From Christensenellaceae bacterium OttesenSCG-928-K19 (GTDB taxonomy: Bacteria > Bacillota > Clostridia > Christensenellales > Christensenellaceae): a DNA stretch of 64,000 nt. Position numbers and translations under genes: made by a program. Location: positions 36,222 to 100,221 of the forward strand of contig JAJDHD010000002.1 in assembly GCA_030266015.1 (NCBI GenBank), in the 5' to 3' direction. The notes under the pieces were generated by a model that was given only the letters and a program-made list of their open reading frames with translations, ran no database searches and was not told the origin of the DNA. Each line of letters opens with the position of its first letter. Within the stretch, counting starts at the first letter, position 1. This document shows positions 42,949 to 52,921 of the stretch, one piece after another.

Positions 42949-44430
42949 ATGAGTGAAACATTACTTGAGATCAAAGACGTCAGCAAATTTTTTCCGGGCG
43001 TCCGGGCACTGGATCATGTGGATTTTGACCTGCGTCCGGGCGAAGTTCATGCGCTGGTGGGCGAAAATGGTGCAGGGAAATCAACATTGATTAAAATAGT
43101 CTCCGGGCTTTATACCCCAACGGAGGGGAAAATGTTTTTCGGGGGCAAGGAGTGTAGCTTTGAATCGCCGCACGAGGCGATTATGCAGGGCGTCAGTGTT
43201 ATTTACCAGGAGCTGAACCTGGTGCCGCATATGTCAATTGCGGAGAATATCTATTTTTCGCACCTGCCCATGAACAAAATGGGTATTGTGAACAAGAAGA
43301 AGGTATTTGACGACACGCGCGAGCTGCTTGACTATATGGGGCTGAAAGAGAATCCGCGCACGAAGGTCAATGCTCTGCCAGTCGCGAGGCAGCAGCTTGT
43401 GGAGATTGCCAAAGCGGTTTCCATGGATTCCAAAATCATCATTATGGACGAGCCGACATCGGCTCTAAGTCCCACGGAAATTGACAACTTGTTCCGCATC
43501 ATTCGTGATTTAAAGCAAAAGGGGCATGGCATTGTATATGTATCGCACAAGCTGGAAGAAATCTTTGAGCTTGCCGAGCGTATTACAGTGTTGCGTGATG
43601 GGCAATATGTGGATACGGTAAACACGCCAGATGTGGATGCGGGAAAATTGATTGCCATGATGGTGGGCCGGGAGGTAAAAGACCTGTACCCCAAGGTGGG
43701 CGGTACAATCGGCGATGTTGTGATGCAGGTGGAGCATCTCACCAACGATATTGTCAAAGATATCTCCTTTTATGTAAGAAGTGGTGAAATTGTGGGTTTT
43801 TCCGGCCTGATGGGCGCGGGACGAACAGAGCTGGGGCGTGCGCTCATCGGTGCAGACCCGCGCTTTGAAGGAACGGTTACGGTGGGCGGGGAAGTGTTGC
43901 TGCCAAACTCCACCGAGGCATCGCAGAAAGCGGGGATTGGCTATGTGCCGGAGAACCGTAAGGAACAAGGCATCTTTGCGGCGGCGGATGTAAAGTTCAA
44001 CATGACAATCTCCACCATCAAGAATTTTTCCGCGAAAATTGGCATAAGCAAAAGCAAAGAGGTGGAGAAGGTAAACGAGATGGTGGGCAAGCTGGGCATC
44101 AAAACGCCCACGATCATGCAATTAATACAAAAGCTTTCAGGCGGCAACCAGCAAAAGGTTATCTTGGCGCGCTCACTGATAAAAGAAGACCTGAAGGTAC
44201 TGATTATAGACGAGCCGACGCGTGGCATTGATATTGGAGCAAAGGCAGAGATATATTCCATACTGGATCAGTTGGCGCAAGCTGGGGTAGGCGTCGTTAT
44301 GATGTCCTCCGAAATGCCAGAGATTTTGAGCATGTGTGATAGGATTTATGTGATGAAGCATGGCAGGATTAGCGGAGAGCTCACCTGTGATGAGGCGACG
44401 CAAGAACGGCTGCTGCAAAGAGCTATCTAA
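42949..44430 (+). CDS. Sugar ABC transporter ATP-binding protein 2 (RbsA/MglA-like)
   Basis: The 493-residue protein has tandem ABC domains. Domain 1 has Walker A GENGAGKS (about 36-43), a signature-like LPVARQQLVEIAKA and Walker B IIIMDEPTSALS. Domain 2 has the degenerate Walker A-like GLMGAGRTEL, the intact signature LSGGNQQK and Walker B-like LIIDEPTRGIDIG. The start at 42949 is preferred over the GTG at 42940 because AAGGAG needs more spacing. It powers sugar import for operon 2. Confidence 0.94.
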   Translation: MSETLLEIKDVSKFFPGVRALDHVDFDLRPGEVHALVGENGAGKSTLIKIVSGLYTPTEGKMFFGGKECSFESPHEAIMQGVSVIYQELNLVPHMSIAENIYFSHLPMNKMGIVNKKKVFDDTRELLDYMGLKENPRTKVNALPVARQQLVEIAKAVSMDSKIIIMDEPTSALSPTEIDNLFRIIRDLKQKGHGIVYVSHKLEEIFELAERITVLRDGQYVDTVNTPDVDAGKLIAMMVGREVKDLYPKVGGTIGDVVMQVEHLTNDIVKDISFYVRSGEIVGFSGLMGAGRTELGRALIGADPRFEGTVTVGGEVLLPNSTEASQKAGIGYVPENRKEQGIFAAADVKFNMTISTIKNFSAKIGISKSKEVEKVNEMVGKLGIKTPTIMQLIQKLSGGNQQKVILARSLIKEDLKVLIIDEPTRGIDIGAKAEIYSILDQLAQAGVGVVMMSSEMPEILSMCDRIYVMKHGRISGELTCDEATQERLLQRAI

Positions 44431-44462
44431 AGAAACGACCTGTTAGACCGGGGGAAATTGAA

Positions 44463-47400
44463 ATGAAAAAAACAAAACAGTGGATAAATGAGGTAAACAC
44501 CCTGCTCGCAAAGCTGTCAAATGCAGGACAACCGGGCGTGTGCACGTTTAAACAGGGCAGTATTGACGGCTGTGAGCAAAAGGGATTTGACGATTCGAAT
44601 TGGAAGCAGGTGATGGGCAAAGGAGCACCCATACCGGGTATTGCAACGGATACCATCGCCACGGATAAAGAAGAAGTGAAGCTGGATCTTTGCGATTGGT
44701 CCATGGTAGATGGCCCGGCTGCAATGCGCAAAAAAATAACACTGCCGGAAGCGATTGAAGGGCTGCCCACGGCGGCCACAAACATTTACGTAACCATGAC
44801 TATGCTCGCTCCTGTTGCGGTGTATGCGGACGGTAGGGAAATCGCCCGTTATAAATATTGGGGGGATACCCGCCTGTGTGAGCTGAATATCACCGAGGCA
44901 TACCAACCGGGGCAAACGCATGTCGTGGTGTTTAAAACACCGGAGAACGATGGTGATGCGCATTTGGGCGTGTGCTTCAATTATGGCGTGGTGGAGCAGG
45001 CCATGCTAGAGCTTTCCACCGCTGTGGAGCAAATTACATTTGCACAAAGGCTGGCAAGGGCATATGGCGGCGACGTGCAAGCGCAGCTCCAAAAGCTGGA
45101 AGAGGTGCTGGACGCAGAAAAAGTCGCCGCGCGGGATTGGGGATCAATCCGCAAAATGCTGGACGGCATAGATGAAACGCTTGCACCACTTGATAAATAC
45201 GCAAAGGAATTCAAGGTGCACGTTATCGCGCACTCCCATCTCGACATGAACTGGCTTTGGGATTACGAAGATACGATTGATATCTGCGTGCGCGATTTCA
45301 GGACAATCTGCGATATTATGGATGAAAATCCGGATATGTGCTTTTCGCAAAGCCAGACTTGTGTATATGATATCGTAGAAAAAAATGATCCGGAAACTTT
45401 TCAGCGAGCGCTCAAAAAAATAGAGGAGGGCACGTGGGAGGTCACTGCGGCAACCTGGTCGGAGCACGACCTAAACACGTCCGGTGCGGAAACATTTGCA
45501 CACCAGGTGCTCACTGCGTCTGATTATGTTAAAAACAAACTCCATGCGGCACCCTCGCGCGTATGCTGGGAGCCGGATACGTTTGGTTTTCCTTCTGGTG
45601 TTCCAAATATCCTTGCCAAAGCGGGAGTTGAGTATTTCTATCACTTCCGCCAAGGCACAGGGCATTCGCTTAACTGGTGGGAAGGCACAGACGGCTCACG
45701 CGTGTTGGATTTCTGCTTTGGGCCGTACAATAACTCGCTGCGTCCCAACAACCTGATGCCGGTGGTGTATGAGCTTTTTGACAAATATGGCATGAAAAAC
45801 TCCATGTTTGTGTTTGGCGTGGGCGACCATGGCGGCGGGCCGACGAGAAATGATATTAAAATAAAGCGCTATCTGGACGGTAAGCCCTGTCTGCCCAGCC
45901 TGGTGTTCTCCAAGGTGTGCGATTTCTTTGATGAAGCGCTACAAGAAAAATGTGACTATCCTGTGCACAAGGGGGAAATGAACTTTATATTTGAGGGATG
46001 CTACACCACAAAGACAGAAATCAAGAAGCTGCTGCGTCATGGCGAAAGCCGCCTACTGGACGCGGAGGCTGTGCTTGCTATGGAAAGAATACGCGGCAGG
46101 GATATTTCGGCGGATTATGGCAAAGTGATGCGTGCGTGGGAAAAGGTGTGCTTTAACGGTTTCCACGATATTTCCTGCGGATGCAATGTGAAGCCAGCGG
46201 ATGAGCACGACTATAAAATAGGGCACGAAGCAATTGAAGCAGCGCAGTCCGTTAATTTGGAAATGGAAGCGGAAGCGGGAGACGGCACAATTACTGTGTT
46301 CAACCAGCTTGGCGCGGACAGGGACGAGGTTGTGTGTCTTGATTTGCCAAAGGGCTGGCCACAGACAGGTTTTTTGGAGGATGAGCAGGGGCAGGCGGTG
46401 CCGTATCAAACATTGGACGGCAAGCTGTATTTTGTCGCCTTTGACCTGCCAGCGCTTGGCACAAGCGTGTTTAAGCTGGCAGGGGAAGACACTGGCGTGG
46501 TGGAGGATATTTCCGTGACGATGCGCGAAGGCGTGACGGATGGCAGCGTTTGCACAGTGGAAACGTCGCGCTATGCAATGGAGGTTTCCTCCCGATCGGG
46601 GACAATCGTACGTTTGTATGACAAATTTATGGAATGTGATGTGCTGGAGCGGTTTGTGGGCGAGCCAGAGGTGGTGATCGCTTACCGCGCGGAGCGTAGC
46701 TCCAATGTGCTTATGATGCAATACGAAGAACCACACATCATGTCTGCCTGGATGATTGGCAATATAGAAAAAACGGTGAACCTGCTGAAGGCACAGGAGG
46801 TAACGCTTGTTGCAAATGGGCCTGTGTTTGCGCGGCTGAAGGTAACAAAAAAAATAGGAAAAACGACGGTGGAGCAATACATCACCGTGTATGAGGATTT
46901 GGACAGGATTGACTTTGCGGTGGATGTTGATTGGCAGGAGCTGGGGCATTACAAAACAGGCGTGCCCATGCTGAAGGTGGGTGTTACCAGTGCGGAGAAG
47001 TCGCCCGAATACAGCTATGAAACCCCCATGGGTTTCGTGCAGAGGGATATCCATGGCAGGGAGCTGCCCGCCTATCGTTATGTGGCAATGCATGGCAAGG
47101 ATAGTACGCTGGCGCTTTTTAACGACTGCAAGCATGGCTTTTACGCCATGGGCAACACGCTTTATATGACGTTGGTTCGTGGGTCGTATTCGCCGGACGC
47201 CCGGCCCGATCAGGGCAGGGTGCAGGCAGGATATTCTATCCTGCCGTTTTATGGCGGGCGTAATATGGCGGCAGTTGCAAATGGAGCGGCGTCGTTTTGC
47301 CAAAAGCCACTTGCCTATGCAGGCGCTTTGCGAGGCGAATCGGGGCAGGGGCTTTTTGTACAGCATGATAATATCGTCGTTACCTGTGTCAAGCCGTCAA

Positions 47401-47606
47401 ACGATGGAAAAGGGATTGTGGTGCGCCTGCTGGAGGCGTGTGGCATGGCCACAGACACGGGAGTGTTCCTGAACGCGGATCTTTGCGGCGCGTTTGAGGC
47501 AGACCTTACGGAGCGGCTAGTGAGACCGCTTGCAATGGAGGATGATATGGCGAGGATTTCTTTGCAGCCATATGAAAACAAAACAATCTACTTGGAGTTG
47601 GTGTAG
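44463..47606 (+). CDS. Alpha-mannosidase, glycoside hydrolase family 38
   Basis: The 1047-residue protein has no signal peptide, so it is cytoplasmic. An N-terminal beta region (about 1-245) precedes the GH38 catalytic domain. The zinc site is opened by IAHSHLDMNWLWDYED (about 255-270). The nucleophile Asp is in CWEPDTFGFPSG (about 371). Further zinc/active-site elements are FGVGDHGGGPTRND (about 456) and a late GFHDISCG. Then come the helical middle domain and the C-terminal beta domains that end in PYENKTIYLE. It removes alpha-linked mannose from imported oligosaccharides or N-glycan fragments. The mannose isomerase and fructokinase later in the operon fit this. GGGGG-type ribosome site. 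Confidence 0.95.
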   Translation: MKKTKQWINEVNTLLAKLSNAGQPGVCTFKQGSIDGCEQKGFDDSNWKQVMGKGAPIPGIATDTIATDKEEVKLDLCDWSMVDGPAAMRKKITLPEAIEGLPTAATNIYVTMTMLAPVAVYADGREIARYKYWGDTRLCELNITEAYQPGQTHVVVFKTPENDGDAHLGVCFNYGVVEQAMLELSTAVEQITFAQRLARAYGGDVQAQLQKLEEVLDAEKVAARDWGSIRKMLDGIDETLAPLDKYAKEFKVHVIAHSHLDMNWLWDYEDTIDICVRDFRTICDIMDENPDMCFSQSQTCVYDIVEKNDPETFQRALKKIEEGTWEVTAATWSEHDLNTSGAETFAHQVLTASDYVKNKLHAAPSRVCWEPDTFGFPSGVPNILAKAGVEYFYHFRQGTGHSLNWWEGTDGSRVLDFCFGPYNNSLRPNNLMPVVYELFDKYGMKNSMFVFGVGDHGGGPTRNDIKIKRYLDGKPCLPSLVFSKVCDFFDEALQEKCDYPVHKGEMNFIFEGCYTTKTEIKKLLRHGESRLLDAEAVLAMERIRGRDISADYGKVMRAWEKVCFNGFHDISCGCNVKPADEHDYKIGHEAIEAAQSVNLEMEAEAGDGTITVFNQLGADRDEVVCLDLPKGWPQTGFLEDEQGQAVPYQTLDGKLYFVAFDLPALGTSVFKLAGEDTGVVEDISVTMREGVTDGSVCTVETSRYAMEVSSRSGTIVRLYDKFMECDVLERFVGEPEVVIAYRAERSSNVLMMQYEEPHIMSAWMIGNIEKTVNLLKAQEVTLVANGPVFARLKVTKKIGKTTVEQYITVYEDLDRIDFAVDVDWQELGHYKTGVPMLKVGVTSAEKSPEYSYETPMGFVQRDIHGRELPAYRYVAMHGKDSTLALFNDCKHGFYAMGNTLYMTLVRGSYSPDARPDQGRVQAGYSILPFYGGRNMAAVANGAASFCQKPLAYAGALRGESGQGLFVQHDNIVVTCVKPSNDGKGIVVRLLEACGMATDTGVFLNADLCGAFEADLTERLVRPLAMEDDMARISLQPYENKTIYLELV

Positions 47607-47615
47607 GTGGGTGGC

Positions 47616-48776
47616 ATGACGGGAAGAGAACGTATGTTGTGTGCGATAGAGCGCAAAACGCCAGATGTACTGCCGGTGACAACGCACCACGTAATGCCAT
47701 ATTACCTGCAAAAATATCAGGGAGGCATCAGTATCCGGGAGTTTTTTGATAAGTTTGGTTTTGATGCGGTCAACTGGCATGTTAGCCAGCTTCCGGGCGC
47801 GGGAGAGCGCATAGACCCCGCACAGGGGGAAAAGGGCTTTTTGGACAGTACGCGCATCATATCGGATTATTGGCAGGTGAAGGCGGAGGATGTGGCTGAC
47901 CCGCAGTATAAAACAGTGCGCTATACCATTACCACGCCGGGAGGGGAATTGACACTGTCCCTCCAGTCAAATGAGTACACTACGTGGATTGTGGAGCACC
48001 CCATCAAGGAAAAGAAGGATATGGAGCTGGTGGCACAATATGTACCACACCCGCTTTGCGATGTGCCCGGCTCGCAAAAGGCGCTGGACGAAGTGGGAGA
48101 GCGTGGCATTGTGCGTACGCATATTCCCACTACCATCGATTTGTTTGGGCAGCCGGGGTGCTGGCAGGACGCATGCTGCATGGTGGGCACAGAGCGCTTG
48201 ATTATGGAAACGTATGATGACCCGGAATGGGTGCACGAGCTGTTGGGCATTATCCGTGAAAGAAAGTTGGCCTATATCCGCTCCATGAAGGGTGCGGCAT
48301 ACGATATTATTGAGCTGGGCGGCGGGGATGGCAGCAGCACGGTCATTTCACCTGGGATCTTTGAGGAATTTCTTCTGCCGTATGACAAAGCGCTGATTGA
48401 AGAGGCGCATAATAGCGGGCAGCGCATTTCCTACCACTTGTGTGGCGGCAAAATGCCACTGCTGGATTTGATTGCGGAAATGGGAATGGATGCGCTGGAA
48501 ACGCTGACGCCCTCCTCTATGGGCGGAGACGCAGACCTTGCCGTGGTAAAGCGGAAGCTGGGTGGAAAAATGTGCCTTATCGGCGGGTTTGACCAAAACA
48601 CGTATTTTGTGGGAAACACGCCCGAACAAACACGGCAGGCGGTGCGCCGGTGCTTTGAGCAGGCGGGCGAAGGCGGCGGGTACATCATTGCCCCATCCGA
48701 CCATTTTTTTGACGCGCAGGACGACCTGCTGCATGCCTTTGTGGACGAAGCGCACGCGTGTGCCTATGGGGGATGA
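47616..48776 (+). CDS. UroD-superfamily protein (methyltransferase-like) C
   Basis: The 386-residue protein begins MTGRERMLCAIERKTPDVLPV, the standard UroD/MtaA-type N-terminus. The His-x-Cys pair is in SYHLCGGKMPLL (about residue 273), followed by ALETLTPSSMGGDADL and a GGFDQN loop. No third Cys is evident at the usual place. The ATG at 47616 is preferred over the GTG at 47607. It is the first of three tandem paralogues between the mannosidase and ROK genes. Function unknown; no corrinoid protein nearby. Confidence 0.8.
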   Translation: MTGRERMLCAIERKTPDVLPVTTHHVMPYYLQKYQGGISIREFFDKFGFDAVNWHVSQLPGAGERIDPAQGEKGFLDSTRIISDYWQVKAEDVADPQYKTVRYTITTPGGELTLSLQSNEYTTWIVEHPIKEKKDMELVAQYVPHPLCDVPGSQKALDEVGERGIVRTHIPTTIDLFGQPGCWQDACCMVGTERLIMETYDDPEWVHELLGIIRERKLAYIRSMKGAAYDIIELGGGDGSSTVISPGIFEEFLLPYDKALIEEAHNSGQRISYHLCGGKMPLLDLIAEMGMDALETLTPSSMGGDADLAVVKRKLGGKMCLIGGFDQNTYFVGNTPEQTRQAVRRCFEQAGEGGGYIIAPSDHFFDAQDDLLHAFVDEAHACAYGG

Positions 48777-48778
48777 CA

Positions 48779-49834
48779 ATGGGATTTCAACCGGACTACC
48801 ACAATATTGCAGATGCGGCTGTAAATAAAAAACCCGCGCGTATACCGCTGTATGAGCATATCATCTCGGACGAAGTGATAGAAAAGGTGATACGCGAGGA
48901 TGTGACGGGTCTGCTGGCAAAGGGCACGGCAGGCAAGCGGGATTATTTCAAGCGCTATACCCGGTTTTTCCGGGAGATGGGGTACGATACAGTTTCGTTT
49001 GAGCAGTGTATCACCAAGATTTTGCCGGGTGGCGGCGCATTATACAGCCATGCTGATCCGGTCATCAAAACAAAGGAAGACATTGAAAGCTACCCTTGGG
49101 GGGGATTGCCCGATCTCTATTTCAATGAATTTGACGGGGATTTCAGTATGCTGGCGGAGGAGATGCCAGAAGGGATGCGCGCCATCGGCGGGCCGGGCAA
49201 CGGGCTGTTTGAGATTGCGCAGGACTTGTGCGGATATGAGTTATTGTGCTATATGGCGGCGGACGACCCCGGGCTGTATCGCGAAGTATTCTCCAGGGTG
49301 GCGGGGTTGATGCTGGAGATATGGCGGCGTTTTTTGGACAAGCACGCCGATACCTATTGTGTATGCCGTTTTGGAGACGATCTTGGTTTTCGCAGCCAGA
49401 CGCTTTTGCCTGCGGCAGATATTCGGGAGATTCTTATCCCTCATTATCAAAGGCTGGTGGCACAGGTTCATGAATACGGCAAACCGTTTTTGCTGCATAG
49501 CTGCGGGGCTATTTTTGATGTGATGGATGAATTAATCGGTGTGGCAGGCATTAACGCAAAGCATTCCAATGAAGACGCAATCGCCCCGTTTAGCACGTGG
49601 GTAGGGCGGTATGGCAGCAAAATTGGCAACTTTGGCGGCATTGATACAGATGTACTTTGCAGCAGGACGGTGGCGGAAATCGAAAAATATGTAACTGCGG
49701 TGTTTGAAGAAAACGCGGCGAAGGATGGCGGGATTGCCTTTGGATCGGGCAACTCAATACCGGACTATGTGCCTGTGGAGGGATACGTCGCCATGGTGAA
49801 TACAGTTAGAAATTTAAGGCGGGAACGCGTATAA
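48779..49834 (+). CDS. UroD-superfamily protein (methyltransferase-like) D
   Basis: The 351-residue protein overlaps the upstream gene region: the alternative ATG at 48773 overlaps its stop, while the ATG at 48779 has GGGGG at good spacing. HSCGAIFDVMDEL (about 240) supplies the His-x-Cys pair and INAKHSNEDA follows. CRFGDDLGFRSQTLL carries the Asp-containing substrate strand of the superfamily. It diverges strongly from its neighbours C and E. Confidence 0.8.
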   Translation: MGFQPDYHNIADAAVNKKPARIPLYEHIISDEVIEKVIREDVTGLLAKGTAGKRDYFKRYTRFFREMGYDTVSFEQCITKILPGGGALYSHADPVIKTKEDIESYPWGGLPDLYFNEFDGDFSMLAEEMPEGMRAIGGPGNGLFEIAQDLCGYELLCYMAADDPGLYREVFSRVAGLMLEIWRRFLDKHADTYCVCRFGDDLGFRSQTLLPAADIREILIPHYQRLVAQVHEYGKPFLLHSCGAIFDVMDELIGVAGINAKHSNEDAIAPFSTWVGRYGSKIGNFGGIDTDVLCSRTVAEIEKYVTAVFEENAAKDGGIAFGSGNSIPDYVPVEGYVAMVNTVRNLRRERV

Positions 49835-49857
49835 TGATTATTTGGAGGTAAGGATAC

Positions 49858-50955
49858 ATGAGAGGCATCAAAGCGATTGAAGCGGTCTATCAAGATGACA
49901 AACCGGCGAATAGTGGTTTTTGGCTGGGCAATCCTTCGGAAAAAGCCAAGCAGATTTATTGCGGGCACTTTGGTATTGTGGAGGAAGAGCTGACCGAACG
50001 GGAAAAGCAAAATTTGAAATTTAGCGTGCTGACGTCCGAAAAAATTGGCACGGCGGATATTGAGTTGGCCAAAGCGTTGAAAAGCGACCTGATGTGGTTT
50101 TCGCCCGAGCTGGATCCGGCAACGTGGGTGCATCCTGAAGGCAAACCCATGTGGGATTGTTTTAAGGGGGAGGCGCGCAAAAGCCTGGGGGATAACGGTG
50201 TGTTTTCCGATACGGAGGATGTGGCAGAAGTAGAGGCTTTTGACTGGCCAAACCCGGATTACTTGGATTTTGGCCCCACGTTAAAGAACATCGAAAACGC
50301 CCACGAAAACGGCCTTGCCGTGCTGGGCGGCATGTGGTGTCCCTTCTTTCATATCGCATGTGATTTTTTTGGGATGGAAAATTACTTTATTAAAATGCAC
50401 ACTGATCCGAATGTTGTGATTGCAGTGACAGAGCATATCACAAACTTTTATCTGGAGGCGAACAAACGCTGCTTTGATGTGATGGGCGATAAGCTGACGG
50501 CTGCGTTTTTTGGCAATGACCTGGGCAGCCAGCTTTCCATGATGATTTCGGACGAGTGCTTTGAAAAATTCATTGTGCCTTATATGAAGCCCCTCATTGC
50601 GCAAATGAAGTCCTATGGGCTTAAGGTGACGCTGCACTCGTGTGGCTCCATCCACAGCATCATTCCACGTCTTATAGACCTTGGTGTGGATGCCATCCAT
50701 CCGTTGCAGGCAAAGGCAGTGAATATGGATGCGGAAACGCTTGCTCGGGATTTCAAAGGTGAAGTTATTTTTGTGGGCGGCGTGGATACGCAGGATTTGC
50801 TGCCGTTTGGAACGCCGCAGCAGGTAAGGGACGAAGTATACAGGCTACGCGACCTGTTTGGGGAGAAGTTTATCGTATCGCCCAGCCACGAAGCGTTGCT
50901 GGAAAATGTGAGTATAGAAAACGTGATCGCAATGAGTGAAGCGGCCACAGAATAG
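49858..50955 (+). CDS. UroD-superfamily protein (methyltransferase-like) E
   Basis: The 365-residue protein has a less typical N-terminus (MRGIKAIEAVYQDDKPANSG) but clear C-terminal superfamily features: FFGNDLGSQLSMMIS (about 217-231), VTLHSCGSIHSIIPRL (about 257, His-x-Cys), AIHPLQAKAVNMD and VIFVGGVDTQDLLPFGTP, typical of the UroD-like methyltransferase group. GGAGG is the ribosome site. It is the last of the three paralogues before the ROK regulator. Confidence 0.8.
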   Translation: MRGIKAIEAVYQDDKPANSGFWLGNPSEKAKQIYCGHFGIVEEELTEREKQNLKFSVLTSEKIGTADIELAKALKSDLMWFSPELDPATWVHPEGKPMWDCFKGEARKSLGDNGVFSDTEDVAEVEAFDWPNPDYLDFGPTLKNIENAHENGLAVLGGMWCPFFHIACDFFGMENYFIKMHTDPNVVIAVTEHITNFYLEANKRCFDVMGDKLTAAFFGNDLGSQLSMMISDECFEKFIVPYMKPLIAQMKSYGLKVTLHSCGSIHSIIPRLIDLGVDAIHPLQAKAVNMDAETLARDFKGEVIFVGGVDTQDLLPFGTPQQVRDEVYRLRDLFGEKFIVSPSHEALLENVSIENVIAMSEAATE

Positions 50956-50961
50956 GGAATT

Positions 50962-52209
50962 ATGAAAGAATACGCAAAAATACTAAGAAACGGCGCAAAC
51001 CAGAGCACAATAAAGCATTCCAACAGGGGGCTGATTTTTGAAGTGCTCAATACGGTGGGGCCTTGCTCGCGCACACAGCTTGCAAAGATTACTGGCTTGA
51101 CCAAGACGTCGATAACGAATATTACAACGCAAATGATTGAAGAAAAAATTATTTGCGAGATGGGCGCGGCGGATTCACAGCTGGGCAGAAAACCGGTGAT
51201 GTTGGATATTTCCTCGCATTCGCCGTGTGCCCTTGGCGTCAGTATCAACCGTGATTTTGTATACGCCAGCCTGGTGAACCTGCGCGGGGAGCTGAAGATA
51301 GAGAAGAATTACATTATCCGGGACGGGGAGACAAAGGAAAGCCTGTGGAAAGGGATTGTAAAATGCTGTGACAGCATATTGCAAAGCGACGCGGCACGGA
51401 ATGTGCAGCTTTTGGGCATTGGGGTTGCGTCCATTGGTCCATTGGACATCAAAAATGGTATGATTTTAAGCCCGCCCAACTTCAAGGGTATCCACAACAT
51501 AGAAATTGTCCCCCGGCTGGAACAAAAATATGGGCTTCCTGTGTTTATGAATAATGATATGAGCGCGGGCGCGATTTCAGAGAAGTTGTTTGGGTATGGT
51601 AAGCGTATTTCGGATTTTGTGTTTATTGGTGTAACAAACGGTATTGGCGCGGGCGTTGTGGTGGATAAAAAGTTTTTTATGGGCAGCAACGGCTTTGCAG
51701 GCGAGATTGGCCATATTTCCATTGATTACAATGGCAGGGACTGCCCATGTGGTAACAAAGGTTGCCTAGAGGTGTACGCGGGTATTCCCTATATCGAAAA
51801 AAGCGCGGTGGAAAAAGTAAATGCGGGAGAGGTGAGCCTTCTTTCCGGGCTGAAGGAAATTCGTTGGCTTGACATTGTGGATGCGGCGCACAAGCGGGAT
51901 AAAGTGGCGTGCAGGGTGATTGGGGAGCTTGTGGAATATCTTGCGGTGGGCATCACCAGTATTGTGGACGCATACGACCCGCAAGTGGTTTTTTTGGGGC
52001 ATGACATTGCCATAGCGGGCGACCTCGTGTGCAAGCCCCTCAAGGAATCGGTGAATAAGCGCAAATTTTCTAAAAGTTTTAACGAGGTTGACATTAAAAT
52101 ATCAAAATTTAAAGATATGCTGTATAAAATTAATGGCGCCGCGGTAATTATTTATCATTACCTGAATGGCGCGCTGGTGGATTATGATAGAAAAGAGGCG
52201 GGAGTATGA
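50962..52209 (+). CDS. ROK family transcriptional repressor
   Basis: The 415-residue protein has an N-terminal winged helix-turn-helix (about 20-75; SRTQLAKITGLTKTSITNIT) and a C-terminal ROK sugar-kinase-like domain. That domain includes a phosphate-loop remnant, FMNNDMSAGAISEKLFG, the ExGH motif in GFAGEIGHISID (about 245) and the zinc motif CPCGNKGCLEVY (about 258). It belongs to the NagC/XylR/Mlc type. The sugar ligand may be mannose or a downstream intermediate (inference). Its ATG has only a weak ribosome site (GGGAATT), so levels may be low, as usual for a repressor. Likely target: the palindrome at 40513-40524. Confidence 0.92.
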   Translation: MKEYAKILRNGANQSTIKHSNRGLIFEVLNTVGPCSRTQLAKITGLTKTSITNITTQMIEEKIICEMGAADSQLGRKPVMLDISSHSPCALGVSINRDFVYASLVNLRGELKIEKNYIIRDGETKESLWKGIVKCCDSILQSDAARNVQLLGIGVASIGPLDIKNGMILSPPNFKGIHNIEIVPRLEQKYGLPVFMNNDMSAGAISEKLFGYGKRISDFVFIGVTNGIGAGVVVDKKFFMGSNGFAGEIGHISIDYNGRDCPCGNKGCLEVYAGIPYIEKSAVEKVNAGEVSLLSGLKEIRWLDIVDAAHKRDKVACRVIGELVEYLAVGITSIVDAYDPQVVFLGHDIAIAGDLVCKPLKESVNKRKFSKSFNEVDIKISKFKDMLYKINGAAVIIYHYLNGALVDYDRKEAGV

Positions 52210-52892
52210 AGCGGAGTCTAATTAACAAAAGTATTGAATGGGCGAGAGGTGTATTGGAGCAAAACAACATCAGCCTGCCGGAATTTGCGTATTGGGGCTA
52301 TGAGGAATGGCAAAAGAATGCGGACGACATTACGACCATCCGCAAAACCATGCTGGGATGGGATGTTACTGATTATGGAAGCGGAGATTTTGATAAAACC
52401 GGAAGCGTGCTGTTTACCGTGCGCAATGGCGATGTTGGAGACAAAAACGTTGGGACGCCATATGCGGAAAAATATATTGTGCTGAAGCCGGGACAGGCCA
52501 TCCCCACGCACATGCACAAGACAAAGGCGGAGGATATCATCAGCCGGTGTGCGGCGAGCTATTGCATCAAACTGTATAATACGGGAAAAGACGGAAAGCC
52601 GGATTTGCAGAGCGATGTGGATGTTTTTTGTGACGGGATAAAAAAGACCTTCCCGCCGGGGGAAACAATAGAAGTGACGAATGGCACAAGCATGACGCTT
52701 CATCCATACCTCTATCATTCGTTCTGGGGAATGGAAGGTGGGCAGGCCGCCGTGGTGGGGGAGGTTTCTTCCATCAATGACGATAATACGGACAATTACT
52801 TTGCACAACAGGTGGCGCGTTTTATGGAGATAGAGGAAGACGAGGCGCCGCTGTGCCCATTGTGCAACGAATACAGCAAGTTGCTGGGGTGA
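52206..52892 (+). CDS. D-lyxose/D-mannose isomerase
   Basis: The 228-residue protein matches the D-lyxose isomerase family (YdaE/DUF1498-like cupin). Metal-binding residues are visible in PTHMHKTKAEDII (His, His, Glu at about 101-109) and LHPYLYHSFWG (His about 171). The ending CPLCNEY is typical. These enzymes interconvert D-lyxose and D-xylulose, and D-mannose and D-fructose. With an alpha-mannosidase upstream and a fructokinase downstream, mannose to fructose is the likely step here. The ATG overlaps the ROK stop codon (ATGA) and GGGAG precedes it. Confidence 0.92.
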   Translation: MKRSLINKSIEWARGVLEQNNISLPEFAYWGYEEWQKNADDITTIRKTMLGWDVTDYGSGDFDKTGSVLFTVRNGDVGDKNVGTPYAEKYIVLKPGQAIPTHMHKTKAEDIISRCAASYCIKLYNTGKDGKPDLQSDVDVFCDGIKKTFPPGETIEVTNGTSMTLHPYLYHSFWGMEGGQAAVVGEVSSINDDNTDNYFAQQVARFMEIEEDEAPLCPLCNEYSKLLG

Positions 52893-52921
52893 ATGGCGGA
52901 TGGAGCGGTGACGGGGGATAC

